64,000 bases of DNA from Firmicutes bacterium UBA4845. GTDB lineage: Bacteria > Bacillota > Clostridia > Tissierellales > Sedimentibacteraceae. The stretch covers positions 62,001 to 126,000 of the forward strand of contig DHER01000087.1 in NCBI GenBank assembly GCA_002399975.1, written 5' to 3'. The position numbers and the translations under genes were made by a program. Of the stretch, positions 32,991 to 41,455 are shown in pieces (within the stretch, counting starts at the first letter, position 1; each line of letters starts with the position of its first letter). The notes under the pieces are model-generated. The model did not search any database, was not told where the DNA came from, and saw nothing but the letters and a program-made list of their open reading frames with translations.

Positions 32991-34256
32991 ATGATGCTTA
33001 TAAAAAACGGGAGAGTAATAGATCCCATGTCGCGAAAAAATGAAGTTTGCAATATATTAATTGATGAAGATATTATTGCAAAAATTGGCAGTAATATTGA
33101 TGACGGCGGAGTTGATGAAATTATAGATGCAGGAGGAAAAATAGTTTCTCCGGGATTAATTGATGTACATGTACATTTAAGGGATCCTGGCTTAACGTAT
33201 AAAGAAGATTTTTTAACAGGATCGAAGGCAGCGGCGAGAGGAGGCTTCACTACTGTGGTTTGTATGGCAAATACGAATCCTCCCGTTGATAATGTAGCTA
33301 TTATGGAGTATGTTTTGAATGAGGCAAAAAAAGTCAAGATAAATGTACTTCAAACAGCAGCAGTAACGGTTGGATTATCAGGAACAAAGCTTACAGATAT
33401 GAAAACGTTAGAAGGAATGGGCGCTGTTGGATTTACTGATGATGGTTTTGCCATAACAGATTCGAGAGTAGTTTTTGAAGCTATGGAGATGGCAAAAAAG
33501 CTTGATGTTCCTATAAGCCTTCATGAAGAAGATCCGGCATTTATTGTTAATCCGGGTATTAATGAAGGCAAAATTTCAAAAAAACTGAGTATACAAGGTG
33601 CTCACCATGTTGCGGAAGATATTATGGTTGCCAGGGACTGTATTATGGCTTTAGAAACAGGAGCAAAGGTAAACATACAGCATGTAAGTTCAAGTGCTGC
33701 AGTTGATATAATCAAATATGCCAAGTCAAAGGGTACAGATGTTTTTGCTGAAGCATCACCACATCATTTTACACTAACGGAGAAAGATGTACTTAAGTAT
33801 AGATCAAATGCAAAAATGAATCCCCCTTTAAGGACGGAAGAAGATAGAATGAAAATAATTCAAGGACTGAAGGACGGTACTATAGATATAATTGCTACAG
33901 ATCATGCTCCTCATAGCGAAGAAGAAAAAAACTTTAATTTTTTAAAAGCTCCAAGCGGAATTATAGGTTTGGAAACCGCACTAGCTTTAGGAATAACAAT
34001 TTTAGTTAAAAATAATTATTTAACTCTTTCAGAATTATTGGAAAAAATGACTATTAATCCGGCAAAACTTTATAATTTAAGTTCAGGCAGGATATATGAA
34101 GGTGCAAAAGCAGATTTAACGATATTTGATCCGGAAGAAAAGTGGATAATAGATAATTTTTGTTCTAAATCAAAAAATTCTCCATTTATAGGATGGGAGC
34201 TTCAGGGTAAAGTTAAATATACAATATGCAGAGGGAAAATTGTGTATAAGAATTAA
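32991..34256 (+). CDS. pyrC: Dihydroorotase
   Basis: 421-residue zinc amidohydrolase that closes carbamoyl-aspartate to dihydroorotate, third step of pyrimidine synthesis. Metal-binding DVHVHLRDPGLTYKEDF (about 57-73), later His residues in HEEDP, NIQHVSS and the catalytic ATDHAPHSEEEK near 300. This is the long type (class I) enzyme. ATG 32991 has AGGTG 6 bases upstream; GTG 32982 and ATG 32985 are inside the ribosome site. Lies 5 kb away from the pyrB operon, separated by unrelated genes. Confidence 0.94.
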   Translation: MMLIKNGRVIDPMSRKNEVCNILIDEDIIAKIGSNIDDGGVDEIIDAGGKIVSPGLIDVHVHLRDPGLTYKEDFLTGSKAAARGGFTTVVCMANTNPPVDNVAIMEYVLNEAKKVKINVLQTAAVTVGLSGTKLTDMKTLEGMGAVGFTDDGFAITDSRVVFEAMEMAKKLDVPISLHEEDPAFIVNPGINEGKISKKLSIQGAHHVAEDIMVARDCIMALETGAKVNIQHVSSSAAVDIIKYAKSKGTDVFAEASPHHFTLTEKDVLKYRSNAKMNPPLRTEEDRMKIIQGLKDGTIDIIATDHAPHSEEEKNFNFLKAPSGIIGLETALALGITILVKNNYLTLSELLEKMTINPAKLYNLSSGRIYEGAKADLTIFDPEEKWIIDNFCSKSKNSPFIGWELQGKVKYTICRGKIVYKN

Positions 34257-34317
34257 TGATTATCAAACGTCAAGTCGCAGACATATAATAGATAAAAATA
34301 TAATAGCAGGTGATATA

Positions 34318-35457
34318 ATGATTTATTTAGATAATGCTGCAACAACCTTCCCGAAACCAAAAACAGTGTATCAGGAAGTTATGAGGGCAATGACCGAATA
34401 TGGTGCAAATCCTGGAAGAGGCAGTCATTCCATGGCGGTTGAAGGTGCAAGAATAATATATGAGACAAGAGAATTAATGGCAAAGTTGTTTAACCTCGAC
34501 GATCCAATGAAAGTAATATTTACATTTAATGCTACAGACGGATTAAATCAAGGAATTAAGGGAGTACTGGATCCCGGCGATCATGTTATAACAACAACTA
34601 TGGAACATAATTCTGTATTGCGTCCTATTAAGGAATTAGAAAAATACGGAATCGAAAATACAATTGTTCAGTGTGAATCCGACGGAAGTATAAGTGTTGA
34701 TGATATAGAATCTGCCATAAAAAGCAGTACAAAACTAATAGTAACAACACATGTTTCAAATTTGACAGGTACGATAATGCCAATAGGAGAAATTGGGCAG
34801 ATGTGCAAAAGGAGGGGAATTTTATATTTGGTGGATGCTGCTCAAAGTGCTGGAGTTTTGGACATAGACGTGAAAAGAGATAATATAGATTTACTTGCCG
34901 TGCCAGGTCACAAAGGTTTACTTGGTCCTCAGGGGACAGGTGCTCTTTTAATAAACTGCGATGCAGAAATAAAACATTTGAAAGAAGGAGGAACCGGCAG
35001 TGAATCCAGCAGTATGATACAGCCTAATTTTTATCCTGATAAATTGGAAGCAGGTACTCATAATCTTCCGGGGATAGCAGGGCTGAATGCAGGATTAAAG
35101 TACATTTTAAACAAGGGCACAAAATCAATTTATAGCCACGAAAAAATGATTCTCGATATATTCATCAATGGAATAAGAGAAAACGGCAGAATCAATATAT
35201 ACGGCCCAGAGGATATAAACAACAGATGTGGTGTTGTTCCGATCAATATAGAAGATATTGATTCTTCAGAAGTTGCATACAGCTTAGACGATAAATATGG
35301 AATAGCCGTAAGGCCGGGTCTTCATTGTGCTCCATTAGCCCATAAAACCATAGGAACAGAAAAAATTGGTGCTGTAAGATTTAGTGTTGGACCTTTTAAT
35401 AATAAATCAGATATAATGACAGCTATTAAAGCATTAAATGAGATATCCAAAAATTAG
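34318..35457 (+). CDS. Class V aminotransferase, cysteine desulfurase family
   Basis: 379-residue PLP enzyme that removes sulfur (or selenium) from cysteine-type substrates. Starts IYLDNAATTFPKPKTVYQEV; PLP lysine in VPGHKGLLGPQGTG; aspartate and His in VDAAQSAGVLDI and THVSNLTG; active-site cysteine in VRPGLHCAPLAHKT. The pattern is that of the EF2568-type branch rather than IscS. ATG 34318 follows AGCAGGTGATATA. yedF and DUF951 follow within 2.6 kb; the EF2568-type desulfurase and yedF commonly neighbour each other in selenium-using bacteria, so selenium handling is possible. Confidence 0.88.
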   Translation: MIYLDNAATTFPKPKTVYQEVMRAMTEYGANPGRGSHSMAVEGARIIYETRELMAKLFNLDDPMKVIFTFNATDGLNQGIKGVLDPGDHVITTTMEHNSVLRPIKELEKYGIENTIVQCESDGSISVDDIESAIKSSTKLIVTTHVSNLTGTIMPIGEIGQMCKRRGILYLVDAAQSAGVLDIDVKRDNIDLLAVPGHKGLLGPQGTGALLINCDAEIKHLKEGGTGSESSSMIQPNFYPDKLEAGTHNLPGIAGLNAGLKYILNKGTKSIYSHEKMILDIFINGIRENGRINIYGPEDINNRCGVVPINIEDIDSSEVAYSLDDKYGIAVRPGLHCAPLAHKTIGTEKIGAVRFSVGPFNNKSDIMTAIKALNEISKN

Positions 35458-35511
35458 CAGATGAAAAAAATTTTTGTAGATTTTTTTCTATTTTTATTTA
35501 ATATAAATACT

Positions 35512-35552
35512 ATACTGACACCAAATTTTTGATTTGATGTCAGTATTTTATA
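35512..35552 (+). terminator. Rho-independent terminator after the desulfurase gene
   Basis: ATACTGACA at 35512-35520 pairs with TGTCAGTAT at 35538-35546, with an inner CAAAT/ATTTG pairing, then TTTTATATTTTT. Confidence 0.85.
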
Positions 35553-35622
35553 TTTTTAATTTTTTAGTGCAATTTTTTAATATATTTGATATAATGTTTA
35601 GGAAAAGCAACAGGATAGAAAA

Positions 35623-36693
35623 ATGAAAAAAAAGCTGATTATATTTATTTTATTTCTTTTGGCAGCAATAGGTGTGATAATATTTTTTATTTATGGGAAA
35701 GAATTTTTAAAATTATCTGAAGAAAAGAAAGTTTATAGTTTAGGAAATGTACAGTCAACAAAAATAGACACTCTTGACGAATTTAAATTTTTTAATGATG
35801 GGATAATAACATATAACAATCAGAAAATTATATTTCTTAATTACAGCAATCAGATTTTATGGGAAAATGATGATACAAAGACTTCAAAGCAAGTATTTCT
35901 AAGTGATAAGTATGTATTTAGGGACGTAGGAGATAAGATACAAGCCTTTGATAAGAATGGCAGGAAGTTTATATTAGCTGAAATTAAGGGAAATATTTTA
36001 AATGTTTCACGTGAAAACGACAAAGCTTATGTAGTTGTAAAAAGTAACGAAGAAAAGAATTCGTTGTATATTGTAGATGAAAACAATAAAATAATTGACA
36101 ATAAAGTTTTTAAAGACAATATAACAAGTGTGTCAATTAGTGATAAATCAGAAGGATATTCTCTTACAACTTTGAGATTAGAGAATCAAACAGTGGTAAA
36201 CACCGTATATTTTAATTTGTTGGACGATATTGAGTTATGGAATATTTGGATAGAAAATGAGATATTAATAAAAGACCAAATAGTAAATAATAATGTAATT
36301 TTAATTGGTACGAAAAATATTTATTATTTCAATACAAACGGCAAACTTATGTGGAAAAATGGTGTTTATAATAAAATTCTGGATTATAACATAAATAAAG
36401 AAAAAGAAAGAATTTATATTCTTTACGATAAAGAAAAAAATGCAGAGTTAATTTCGTATGACTTTGAAGGAAAAGTTAAAGGTGTTGTAGAAGTGCCGAA
36501 AAATCTAAAGAATATAAAGATTTATTCTAATAAAATTTTTGTATATAGTGAAGAAAGCTTATATCTTGTACATAAAGAAAAAACAGATAAAATATACGAA
36601 GATTTGGAAGGTGGTATTTCGGATTTTATTGTAGAAGATAATTACATTCATATTATATCTAAAAATAAATTAGTAAGCGGTGAGATAAAATAA
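35623..36693 (+). CDS. Membrane-anchored protein of unknown function (DUF5711-like), contains parS
   Basis: 356 residues: a short basic N-terminus, one membrane helix (about 5-25, LIIFILFLLAAIGVIIFFIYG) and a long extracytoplasmic part rich in Asn, Lys and Ile with repeating beta-strand patterns (for example YFNTNGKLMWKNG, ISYDFEGKVKGVVEV) suggestive of a WD40/propeller-like fold. I recognise only a resemblance to DUF5711 proteins of clostridia and no catalytic motif. ATG 35623 has a weak site (ACAGGATAG). Followed by cvpA after 32 bases. The coding DNA holds a near-perfect parS at 36003-36018. Confidence 0.65.
   Translation: MKKKLIIFILFLLAAIGVIIFFIYGKEFLKLSEEKKVYSLGNVQSTKIDTLDEFKFFNDGIITYNNQKIIFLNYSNQILWENDDTKTSKQVFLSDKYVFRDVGDKIQAFDKNGRKFILAEIKGNILNVSRENDKAYVVVKSNEEKNSLYIVDENNKIIDNKVFKDNITSVSISDKSEGYSLTTLRLENQTVVNTVYFNLLDDIELWNIWIENEILIKDQIVNNNVILIGTKNIYYFNTNGKLMWKNGVYNKILDYNINKEKERIYILYDKEKNAELISYDFEGKVKGVVEVPKNLKNIKIYSNKIFVYSEESLYLVHKEKTDKIYEDLEGGISDFIVEDNYIHIISKNKLVSGEIK
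36003..36018. promoter_or_regulatory. parS: parS centromere-like site
   Basis: TGTTTCACGTGAAAAC matches the parS consensus TGTTTCACGTGAAACA at the first 14 of 16 positions, including the whole TTTCACGTGAAA palindrome. It lies inside the coding region at 35623-36693, about 12.4 kb from oriC and 3.3 kb from parB, a normal distance for a ParB loading site. Confidence 0.85.
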
Positions 36694-36725
36694 AAAAAAG
36701 CAATGGATAAAAGGAGGATCATCAG

Positions 36726-37391
36726 ATGAATTATATTGATATTCTGATTATTATTTTCATAGTCTATTCATGTTTGCAAGGCTATAAAAGGGGATTTATA
36801 AAGACATTTTTTGATACGTTGGGGGCTGTAATTGCTTTTTTCCTGAGTCGTGAGTTTTATTATCCGGTGGAAGATTTTTTAATGAATAATACGAAATTAT
36901 TTATAAAGGTACATGAATTTTTTGAAAGTAATGTATCAGAAAGAATAGTTGAAACATTTGATGAATCCTTGCATATTCCTGCAGAATTAAAAAATATTCT
37001 TGGAAACATTATTAATACAGGCAATACAGCTCAAGCTGATACATTTTCGGTATTTGTTGATAATATAAGTATAATATTAATAAGATCTATAAGTTTTATA
37101 ATTACATTTCTTGTTGTGTATGCACTTTTGGTATTACTTTCAAATTTTATTGATATAATATTTAAACTACCTATTTTGAATCTTACAAATAGATTGATTG
37201 GAGCGGCAACCGGTATTTTAAAAGGTGTTTTTATTTTATATATTATTTTTGCTTTAGCATCGCCGCTGATAGGTTTTATGCAGGATAGCAAATTTGTTCA
37301 AAATATTTTGAATTCAGAATCAAGTAACATTTTTTATGAAAACAATTTAATATTAAATTACCTTTCAAATAAAGGGTTTTATAAAAACTAG
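36726..37391 (+). CDS. CvpA family membrane protein
   Basis: 221 residues with four membrane segments; starts YIDILIIIFIVYSCLQGYKRGFIKTFFDTLGAVIAFFLS, the typical CvpA first half, and has TNRLIGAATGILKGVFILYI in the fourth. In E. coli the family is linked to colicin V export, but in Firmicutes its role is unknown. ATG 36726 follows AAAGGAGGATCATCAG. Probably co-transcribed with the DUF5711-like gene and yedF. Confidence 0.85.
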   Translation: MNYIDILIIIFIVYSCLQGYKRGFIKTFFDTLGAVIAFFLSREFYYPVEDFLMNNTKLFIKVHEFFESNVSERIVETFDESLHIPAELKNILGNIINTGNTAQADTFSVFVDNISIILIRSISFIITFLVVYALLVLLSNFIDIIFKLPILNLTNRLIGAATGILKGVFILYIIFALASPLIGFMQDSKFVQNILNSESSNIFYENNLILNYLSNKGFYKN

Positions 37392-37405
37392 GAGGAAAAA
37401 GAAAA

Positions 37406-38011
37406 ATGAGAATTGTTGATGCAAGAAAAAAGGCATGCCCTCAGCCTGTTATTATGACTAAAAAAGAAGTGGATGCCGGGGAAATAGAAATAACAGTTAT
37501 TGTGGACAATGAAACTGCTAAAGAAAATGTTCTAAAATTTGGGAACAAACTTCATTTTAATACAGGGGCCGAAGAAAAAGCCGATGGGATATACATTCAC
37601 CTAAAAAAAACAGGAGCCAGTTCATGTGAAACTGCAACAAATGAGGCTGCAAAAGATAGTATAAATAAAATAAAACAAAAAAAGGGGTTTGTTATCAGTA
37701 CTGATAAATTAGGAAAGGGTTCTGATGATTTAGGAAAAATTCTTATGAAAAGTTTTCTGTATTCTTTATCTGAAATAAAACCTTACCCAAATTTTCTTAT
37801 ATTTTTGAATTCAGGAGTTAAGCTTACTACGACCGGCTCAGAATCTTTAGATGATTTAAGAAAGATAGAAAAAGCCGGAGTAAAAATTGTTTCATGTGGA
37901 ACATGTCTTGATTTCTTTGAAATTAAGGACAAATTGGAGGTGGGCAAGGTTACTAATATGTATGATATAGTAGAAACCATAGCAGAATCTGACAATGCGG
38001 TAATGATATAA
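37406..38011 (+). CDS. yedF: Selenium metabolism protein YedF (TusA-like plus DsrE-like)
   Basis: 201 residues in two parts: a TusA/SirA-like domain (1-70) with KACPQPVIMTKKEV, carrying the family's CPxP sulfur-carrier motif, and a DsrE-like domain (about 90-201) with VSCGTCLDFFEIKDKLEVG. This fusion is the YedF family, whose presence tracks with selenium use. ATG 37406 follows AGGAGGAAAAAGAAAA. Between cvpA and a DUF951 gene, downstream of a class V desulfurase that could donate the chalcogen. No selD or selA is in the window, so selenium use is inferred from the family only. Confidence 0.88.
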   Translation: MRIVDARKKACPQPVIMTKKEVDAGEIEITVIVDNETAKENVLKFGNKLHFNTGAEEKADGIYIHLKKTGASSCETATNEAAKDSINKIKQKKGFVISTDKLGKGSDDLGKILMKSFLYSLSEIKPYPNFLIFLNSGVKLTTTGSESLDDLRKIEKAGVKIVSCGTCLDFFEIKDKLEVGKVTNMYDIVETIAESDNAVMI

Positions 38012-38035
38012 TAAATACGCTAAGGAGTGTAGGTT

Positions 38036-38257
38036 ATGCCGATGCAATTAAATGTGGGTGATATAGTAAGATTAAAAAAGAAACATCCTTGTGGAGGACA
38101 TGAGTGGGAAATACTTCGTGTAGGCGCGGATTTTAGAATAAAATGTATTACATGTCAGAGGCAGGTATGGCTGCCTAGGCGTGAAATAGAAAGAAGAATA
38201 ACAAAAATTGTAAGTCATGCCGAATCTGATCAAAACAAGACAGAAGATGAGAAATGA
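38036..38257 (+). CDS. DUF951 domain protein
   Basis: 73 residues, a small conserved Firmicute protein of unknown role. Features: LNVGDIVRLKKKHPCGGHEWEILRVG and the CITCQRQVWLPR motif, so the HPCGG and CxxC cysteines may bind one zinc. The basic OB-like surface would suit nucleic-acid binding, but this is speculation. ATG 38036 after AAGGAGTGTAGGTT; 24 bases after yedF. Last gene before the pyrB promoter. Confidence 0.85.
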   Translation: MPMQLNVGDIVRLKKKHPCGGHEWEILRVGADFRIKCITCQRQVWLPRREIERRITKIVSHAESDQNKTEDEK

Positions 38258-38278
38258 CTAAAATAATTAAAATAATAG

Positions 38279-38307
38279 TTGACATATTAAATAAAATATT
38301 GTAAAAT
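38279..38307 (+). promoter_or_regulatory. pyrB operon promoter
   Basis: TTGACA at 38279-38284, 17-base spacer, TAAAAT at 38302-38307. Predicts a leader of about 140 bases before pyrB. Confidence 0.85.
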
Positions 38308-38324
38308 GACACAAAAGTGAATAA

Positions 38325-38413
38325 CCTTTAATCTGGCACAGAGAGGCTGGGAAGGAAAAATTGTATAAGTATATTGTTTAGAGGTCTTCCTGTGCATGGA
38401 AGACTTTATTATT
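38325..38413 (+). promoter_or_regulatory. PyrR-type attenuator in the pyrB leader
   Basis: A hairpin closed by CCTT (38325-38328) and AAGG (38352-38355) presents a GAGAGGCTG loop (38341-38349), the core of PyrR-binding RNA. It is followed by a terminator: GTCTTCC (38384-38390) / GGAAGAC (38398-38404) with TTTATTATT. PyrR with UMP is known to stabilise the first hairpin so the terminator forms. pyrR itself is not in the window. Confidence 0.8.
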
Positions 38414-38423
38414 GCTTTAAATT

Positions 38424-38437
38424 AGTCCTGAGAGGCT
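38424..38437 (+). promoter_or_regulatory. Second PyrR-binding site adjoining the pyrB ribosome site
   Basis: AGTCCTGAGAGGCT matches the published PyrR RNA consensus ARUCCNGNGAGGYU at all positions. It lies downstream of the terminator and directly before the AAAAGGAGG ribosome site of pyrB, flanked by TTAG/CTAA stem arms, so PyrR bound here could block translation. Confidence 0.75.
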
Positions 38438-38455
38438 AAAAAGGAGGAAATAAAT

Positions 38456-39382
38456 ATGTTAAAAGGCAGAAGTTTAATTGAAACAGTAGATCTATCTCTT
38501 GAGGAGCTGGATGAAATATTAAATTTATCTGATAAAATAAAAGCAAATCCAGCTGATTATACAAATGTATGCAAAGGAAGGATACTTGCTACACTGTTTT
38601 ATGAACCGAGTACAAGGACACGTTTAAGCTTTGAAGCTGCAATGTTAAGGCTTGGTGGCAATGTAATGGGTTTTTCTTCAGCAAATTCAAGTTCGGTTGC
38701 AAAGGGAGAAAGTGTTGCCGATACTATAAGGACTGTTGCCTGCTATGCGGACATAGCAGCAATGAGGCATCCCAAAGAAGGAGCTCCAATGATTGCTTCA
38801 ATGAATACAGATATGCCTGTTATAAATGCAGGTGACGGAGGCCATCAGCATCCTACACAGACGTTGACGGATTTATTTACTATAAGGTCAATCAAAGGAA
38901 GATTAAATAATTTTACAATAGGTTTTTGTGGAGATTTGAAATTTGGCAGAACAGTTCATTCATTAATAAAAACACTGTCAAGATATGAAAATATAAAATT
39001 TGTACTGGTATCTCCTCAGGAACTTAAACTTCCCGATTATATTAGAGAGGAAGTACTAGTTAAAAAAAATTTGGAATTTATAGAAACTGAAAGACTTGAA
39101 GATGTAATAAAAGAACTTGATATAATATATATGACAAGGGTTCAAAAGGAAAGATTCTTTAATGAAGCTGATTATATAAGGCTAAAAGATAGCTATATTT
39201 TAAATGCTGAAAAATTAAAAGAAGCAAAAGAAGACATGATAATTCTTCATCCTTTGCCAAGGGTAAATGAAATATCTGTAGAAGTAGACAATGACCCAAG
39301 GGCATGCTATTTTAAACAAGCTAAATATGGCATGTATGCAAGAATGGCATTAATTATTAAATTATTGGGGGTTGAGAAATAA
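38456..39382 (+). CDS. pyrB: Aspartate carbamoyltransferase catalytic chain
   Basis: 308-residue enzyme joining carbamoyl phosphate and aspartate, the committed step of pyrimidine synthesis. Carbamoyl-phosphate motif STRTRLSFEAAMLRLGG (about 50-66), HPTQTLTDL, and the C-terminal HPLPRVNEISVEVDND loop. ATG 38456 follows AAGGAGGAAATAA. pyrI follows with a 1-base overlap (AATG), so a heteromeric catalytic-regulatory enzyme is expected, as in enteric bacteria and clostridia. Confidence 0.97.
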   Translation: MLKGRSLIETVDLSLEELDEILNLSDKIKANPADYTNVCKGRILATLFYEPSTRTRLSFEAAMLRLGGNVMGFSSANSSSVAKGESVADTIRTVACYADIAAMRHPKEGAPMIASMNTDMPVINAGDGGHQHPTQTLTDLFTIRSIKGRLNNFTIGFCGDLKFGRTVHSLIKTLSRYENIKFVLVSPQELKLPDYIREEVLVKKNLEFIETERLEDVIKELDIIYMTRVQKERFFNEADYIRLKDSYILNAEKLKEAKEDMIILHPLPRVNEISVEVDNDPRACYFKQAKYGMYARMALIIKLLGVEK

Positions 39383-39807
39383 TGTTAAAAATAGACAGTG
39401 TTGAAAAAGGATTGGTACTTGATCATATACAGGCAGGTAAGGCAATGGAATTGTATAGATATTTAAACCTAGATAAAATGGATTGCAGTGTTGCCATAAT
39501 TAAGAATGCAAAAAGTAATAAAATGGGAAAAAAAGATATAATAAAGATAGAAAATAATATTAACATGGATTTAAAGGTACTTGGTTTTATAGACCCAAAT
39601 ATAACTATAAATATAATTGATAAAGGTGAAATAATAAAAAAAATTGCTCTCGAATTGCCTGAAGAGGTTAACAATGTAATAAAGTGTAAAAATCCAAGAT
39701 GTATTACGTCAATTGAACAGGGAATTGTTCATAAATTTAAACTTGTTGACAGAAAGAAAAAAATATACCGCTGTGTATATTGTGACACAGCATATGAGCA
39801 TAACTAA
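39382..39807 (+). CDS. pyrI: Aspartate carbamoyltransferase regulatory chain
   Basis: 141-residue allosteric subunit. The nucleotide-binding domain (VEKGLVLDHIQAGKAMELYRYL) is followed by the zinc domain with Cys ligands in CKNPRC and CVYC (about 102-134), which contacts the PyrB trimer. ATG 39382 overlaps the pyrB stop. Its presence means the pathway is feedback-controlled at the enzyme as well as through PyrR RNA. Confidence 0.96.
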   Translation: MLKIDSVEKGLVLDHIQAGKAMELYRYLNLDKMDCSVAIIKNAKSNKMGKKDIIKIENNINMDLKVLGFIDPNITINIIDKGEIIKKIALELPEEVNNVIKCKNPRCITSIEQGIVHKFKLVDRKKKIYRCVYCDTAYEHN

Positions 39808-39851
39808 GAACGGCTGATGATATCATCAGCTATTTGTATATTGGAGGGAAT

Positions 39852-40742
39852 ATGATTGTTGATGAATTGTACGACCACGTTGTGGAAAAGGGACATGTTT
39901 GTGTAGGACTTGATACAGATTACAGCTATCTTCCGATAGATTTTGCCGAAAAATTTTCATCTAAGGAAGAAGCTATATTTAATTTTAACAAAGAGATAAT
40001 TGATGCAACATATGATGTAGCGGCATGTTACAAAATTCAGATAGCGTATTATGAGGCTTTCGGTATAGGGGGGATGAAGGCATATTCAGATACCCTTAAA
40101 TATATTAAAAAGAAGGACCAAATTTCAATTGCAGATATAAAAAGAGGAGATATTTCAAAAACAGCACAAATGTATGCTCGTGGTCACTTTACAGGAGATT
40201 TTGAGGCGGATTTTGTTACACTTAATCCATATATGGGTATAAGTGACAGTATAGAACCATTTATGAAATACATTGAGGAAAACAACAAAGGGATATTTAT
40301 TTTAGTTAGAACTTCAAATAAAGGATCTAAAGATTTTCAATATAAAAAAAATAAGGATGGAGTGCCTTTATACGAAACAGTTGCTGAAAAAATACAGCAG
40401 CTAGCTGAAAAAAAATTAGGTAAATGCGGCTTCAGCTCTGTTGGAGCAGTTGTGGGTGCCGTTAACAATGATAATAGCAGGTTGCTCAGGAAAAAATTAA
40501 AGTCTGCATTCCTGTTGATACCGGGCTATGGTGCTCAAGGAGGAAAAGCAGAGGACATTGCAGCGTATTTGATTAATGGTAACGGTGCAGTAGTTAATTC
40601 TTCAAGGGGTATACTGCTGGCTTATAAAGATAAAAAGAACGGGGACAAAAATTTTGGATTGTGTGCACGTGAGCAGTCAATATTTATGAAAGAAAGCATA
40701 AGGTCATGCATTTGGAGGTCCAATGAAAGTTTTAAAGAGTAA
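39852..40742 (+). CDS. pyrF: Orotidine 5'-phosphate decarboxylase (type 2)
   Basis: 296-residue long-form decarboxylase giving UMP. Catalytic Lys/Asp region ISIADIKRGDISKTAQMYA (about 95-113), early CVGLDTDYSYLP, and phosphate-binding GYGAQGGKAEDIAAYL; length and motifs fit the PyrF type 2 group rather than the shorter Bacillus form. ATG 39852 lies 4 bases after GGAGGGA; a longer in-frame start at 39834 is upstream of the ribosome site. Overlaps pyrK by 20 bases. Confidence 0.94.
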   Translation: MIVDELYDHVVEKGHVCVGLDTDYSYLPIDFAEKFSSKEEAIFNFNKEIIDATYDVAACYKIQIAYYEAFGIGGMKAYSDTLKYIKKKDQISIADIKRGDISKTAQMYARGHFTGDFEADFVTLNPYMGISDSIEPFMKYIEENNKGIFILVRTSNKGSKDFQYKKNKDGVPLYETVAEKIQQLAEKKLGKCGFSSVGAVVGAVNNDNSRLLRKKLKSAFLLIPGYGAQGGKAEDIAAYLINGNGAVVNSSRGILLAYKDKKNGDKNFGLCAREQSIFMKESIRSCIWRSNESFKE

Positions 40743-41445
40743 AATAGTATTTAATCAGTGCAGGGTAAATAATATTTATGAACTAAAGGTTGATTTTTCC
40801 GGGAATATTATTCCGGGACAGTTTTTTATGATTAAGCCTTTAGATAATTCTTTTTTACTGCCTCGTCCACTGAGTGTAAATGATGTAAACGGAAAAAAAA
40901 CAACTTTTTTGTATAGGGCTGAAGGCATTGGAACGACTAAAATAAGCAAAATGAAAGCAGGGGACGAATTACAGTTGTTCGGACCTTTAGGCAACGGATT
41001 TGATATTAATAAACTACATGGCAGAACAGCGGTTGTTGGAGGAGGTATTGGAATTGCCCCTCTTCTGTATTTAACAAAATTACTTGGTAAAAACGTAGAT
41101 GCATATTTGGGTTTTAAGGATATTACTTACAATGTATGTGAATTTGAAAAATATGCAGGAAACACAATAGTAGTCACTGAAAATGGAAGCACCGGTAAGA
41201 AAGGATTTGTGACTAATTATGTGGAATATGGCAGATATGATGCAATTGTTGGATGTGGACCTGAAATTATGATGACTAAAATAATTTATGAATGCATGAA
41301 AAGGAATATAAAATGCTATGTATCCCTTGAAAGGAGAATGGCATGTGGAATTGGTGCATGCCTGGGATGTTCAGTTATGACAAGGAACGGAATTAAAAGA
41401 ACGTGCAAGGACGGGCCGGTTTTTTCCGGCGACGAATTAATTTGA
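40723..41445 (+). CDS. pyrK: Dihydroorotate dehydrogenase B electron-transfer subunit
   Basis: 240-residue FAD/2Fe-2S subunit that passes electrons from dihydroorotate oxidation to NAD. FAD-binding RPLSVNDV, NAD-binding VGGGIGIAPLLYLTKLLG, and the C-terminal iron-sulfur cysteines in ACGIGACLGCSVMT and RTCKDGP. ATG 40723 follows TTGGAGGTCCA within the pyrF end. Directly followed by pyrD, with which it forms the class 1B enzyme. Confidence 0.96.
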   Translation: MKVLKSKIVFNQCRVNNIYELKVDFSGNIIPGQFFMIKPLDNSFLLPRPLSVNDVNGKKTTFLYRAEGIGTTKISKMKAGDELQLFGPLGNGFDINKLHGRTAVVGGGIGIAPLLYLTKLLGKNVDAYLGFKDITYNVCEFEKYAGNTIVVTENGSTGKKGFVTNYVEYGRYDAIVGCGPEIMMTKIIYECMKRNIKCYVSLERRMACGIGACLGCSVMTRNGIKRTCKDGPVFSGDELI

Positions 41446-41455
41446 TGGTGATAAA

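Noticed and set aside
40655..40675. CACGTG cores (here and near 2540, 23366 and 49395) as extra parS sites
   Set aside because: Flanks do not extend the palindrome to TTTCACGTGAAA; only the site at 36003 does.
40798..40822. Repeated TTCCGGGA sequences in pyrK as Noc sites
   Set aside because: They lack the symmetric CCCGGG core of the binding sequence.
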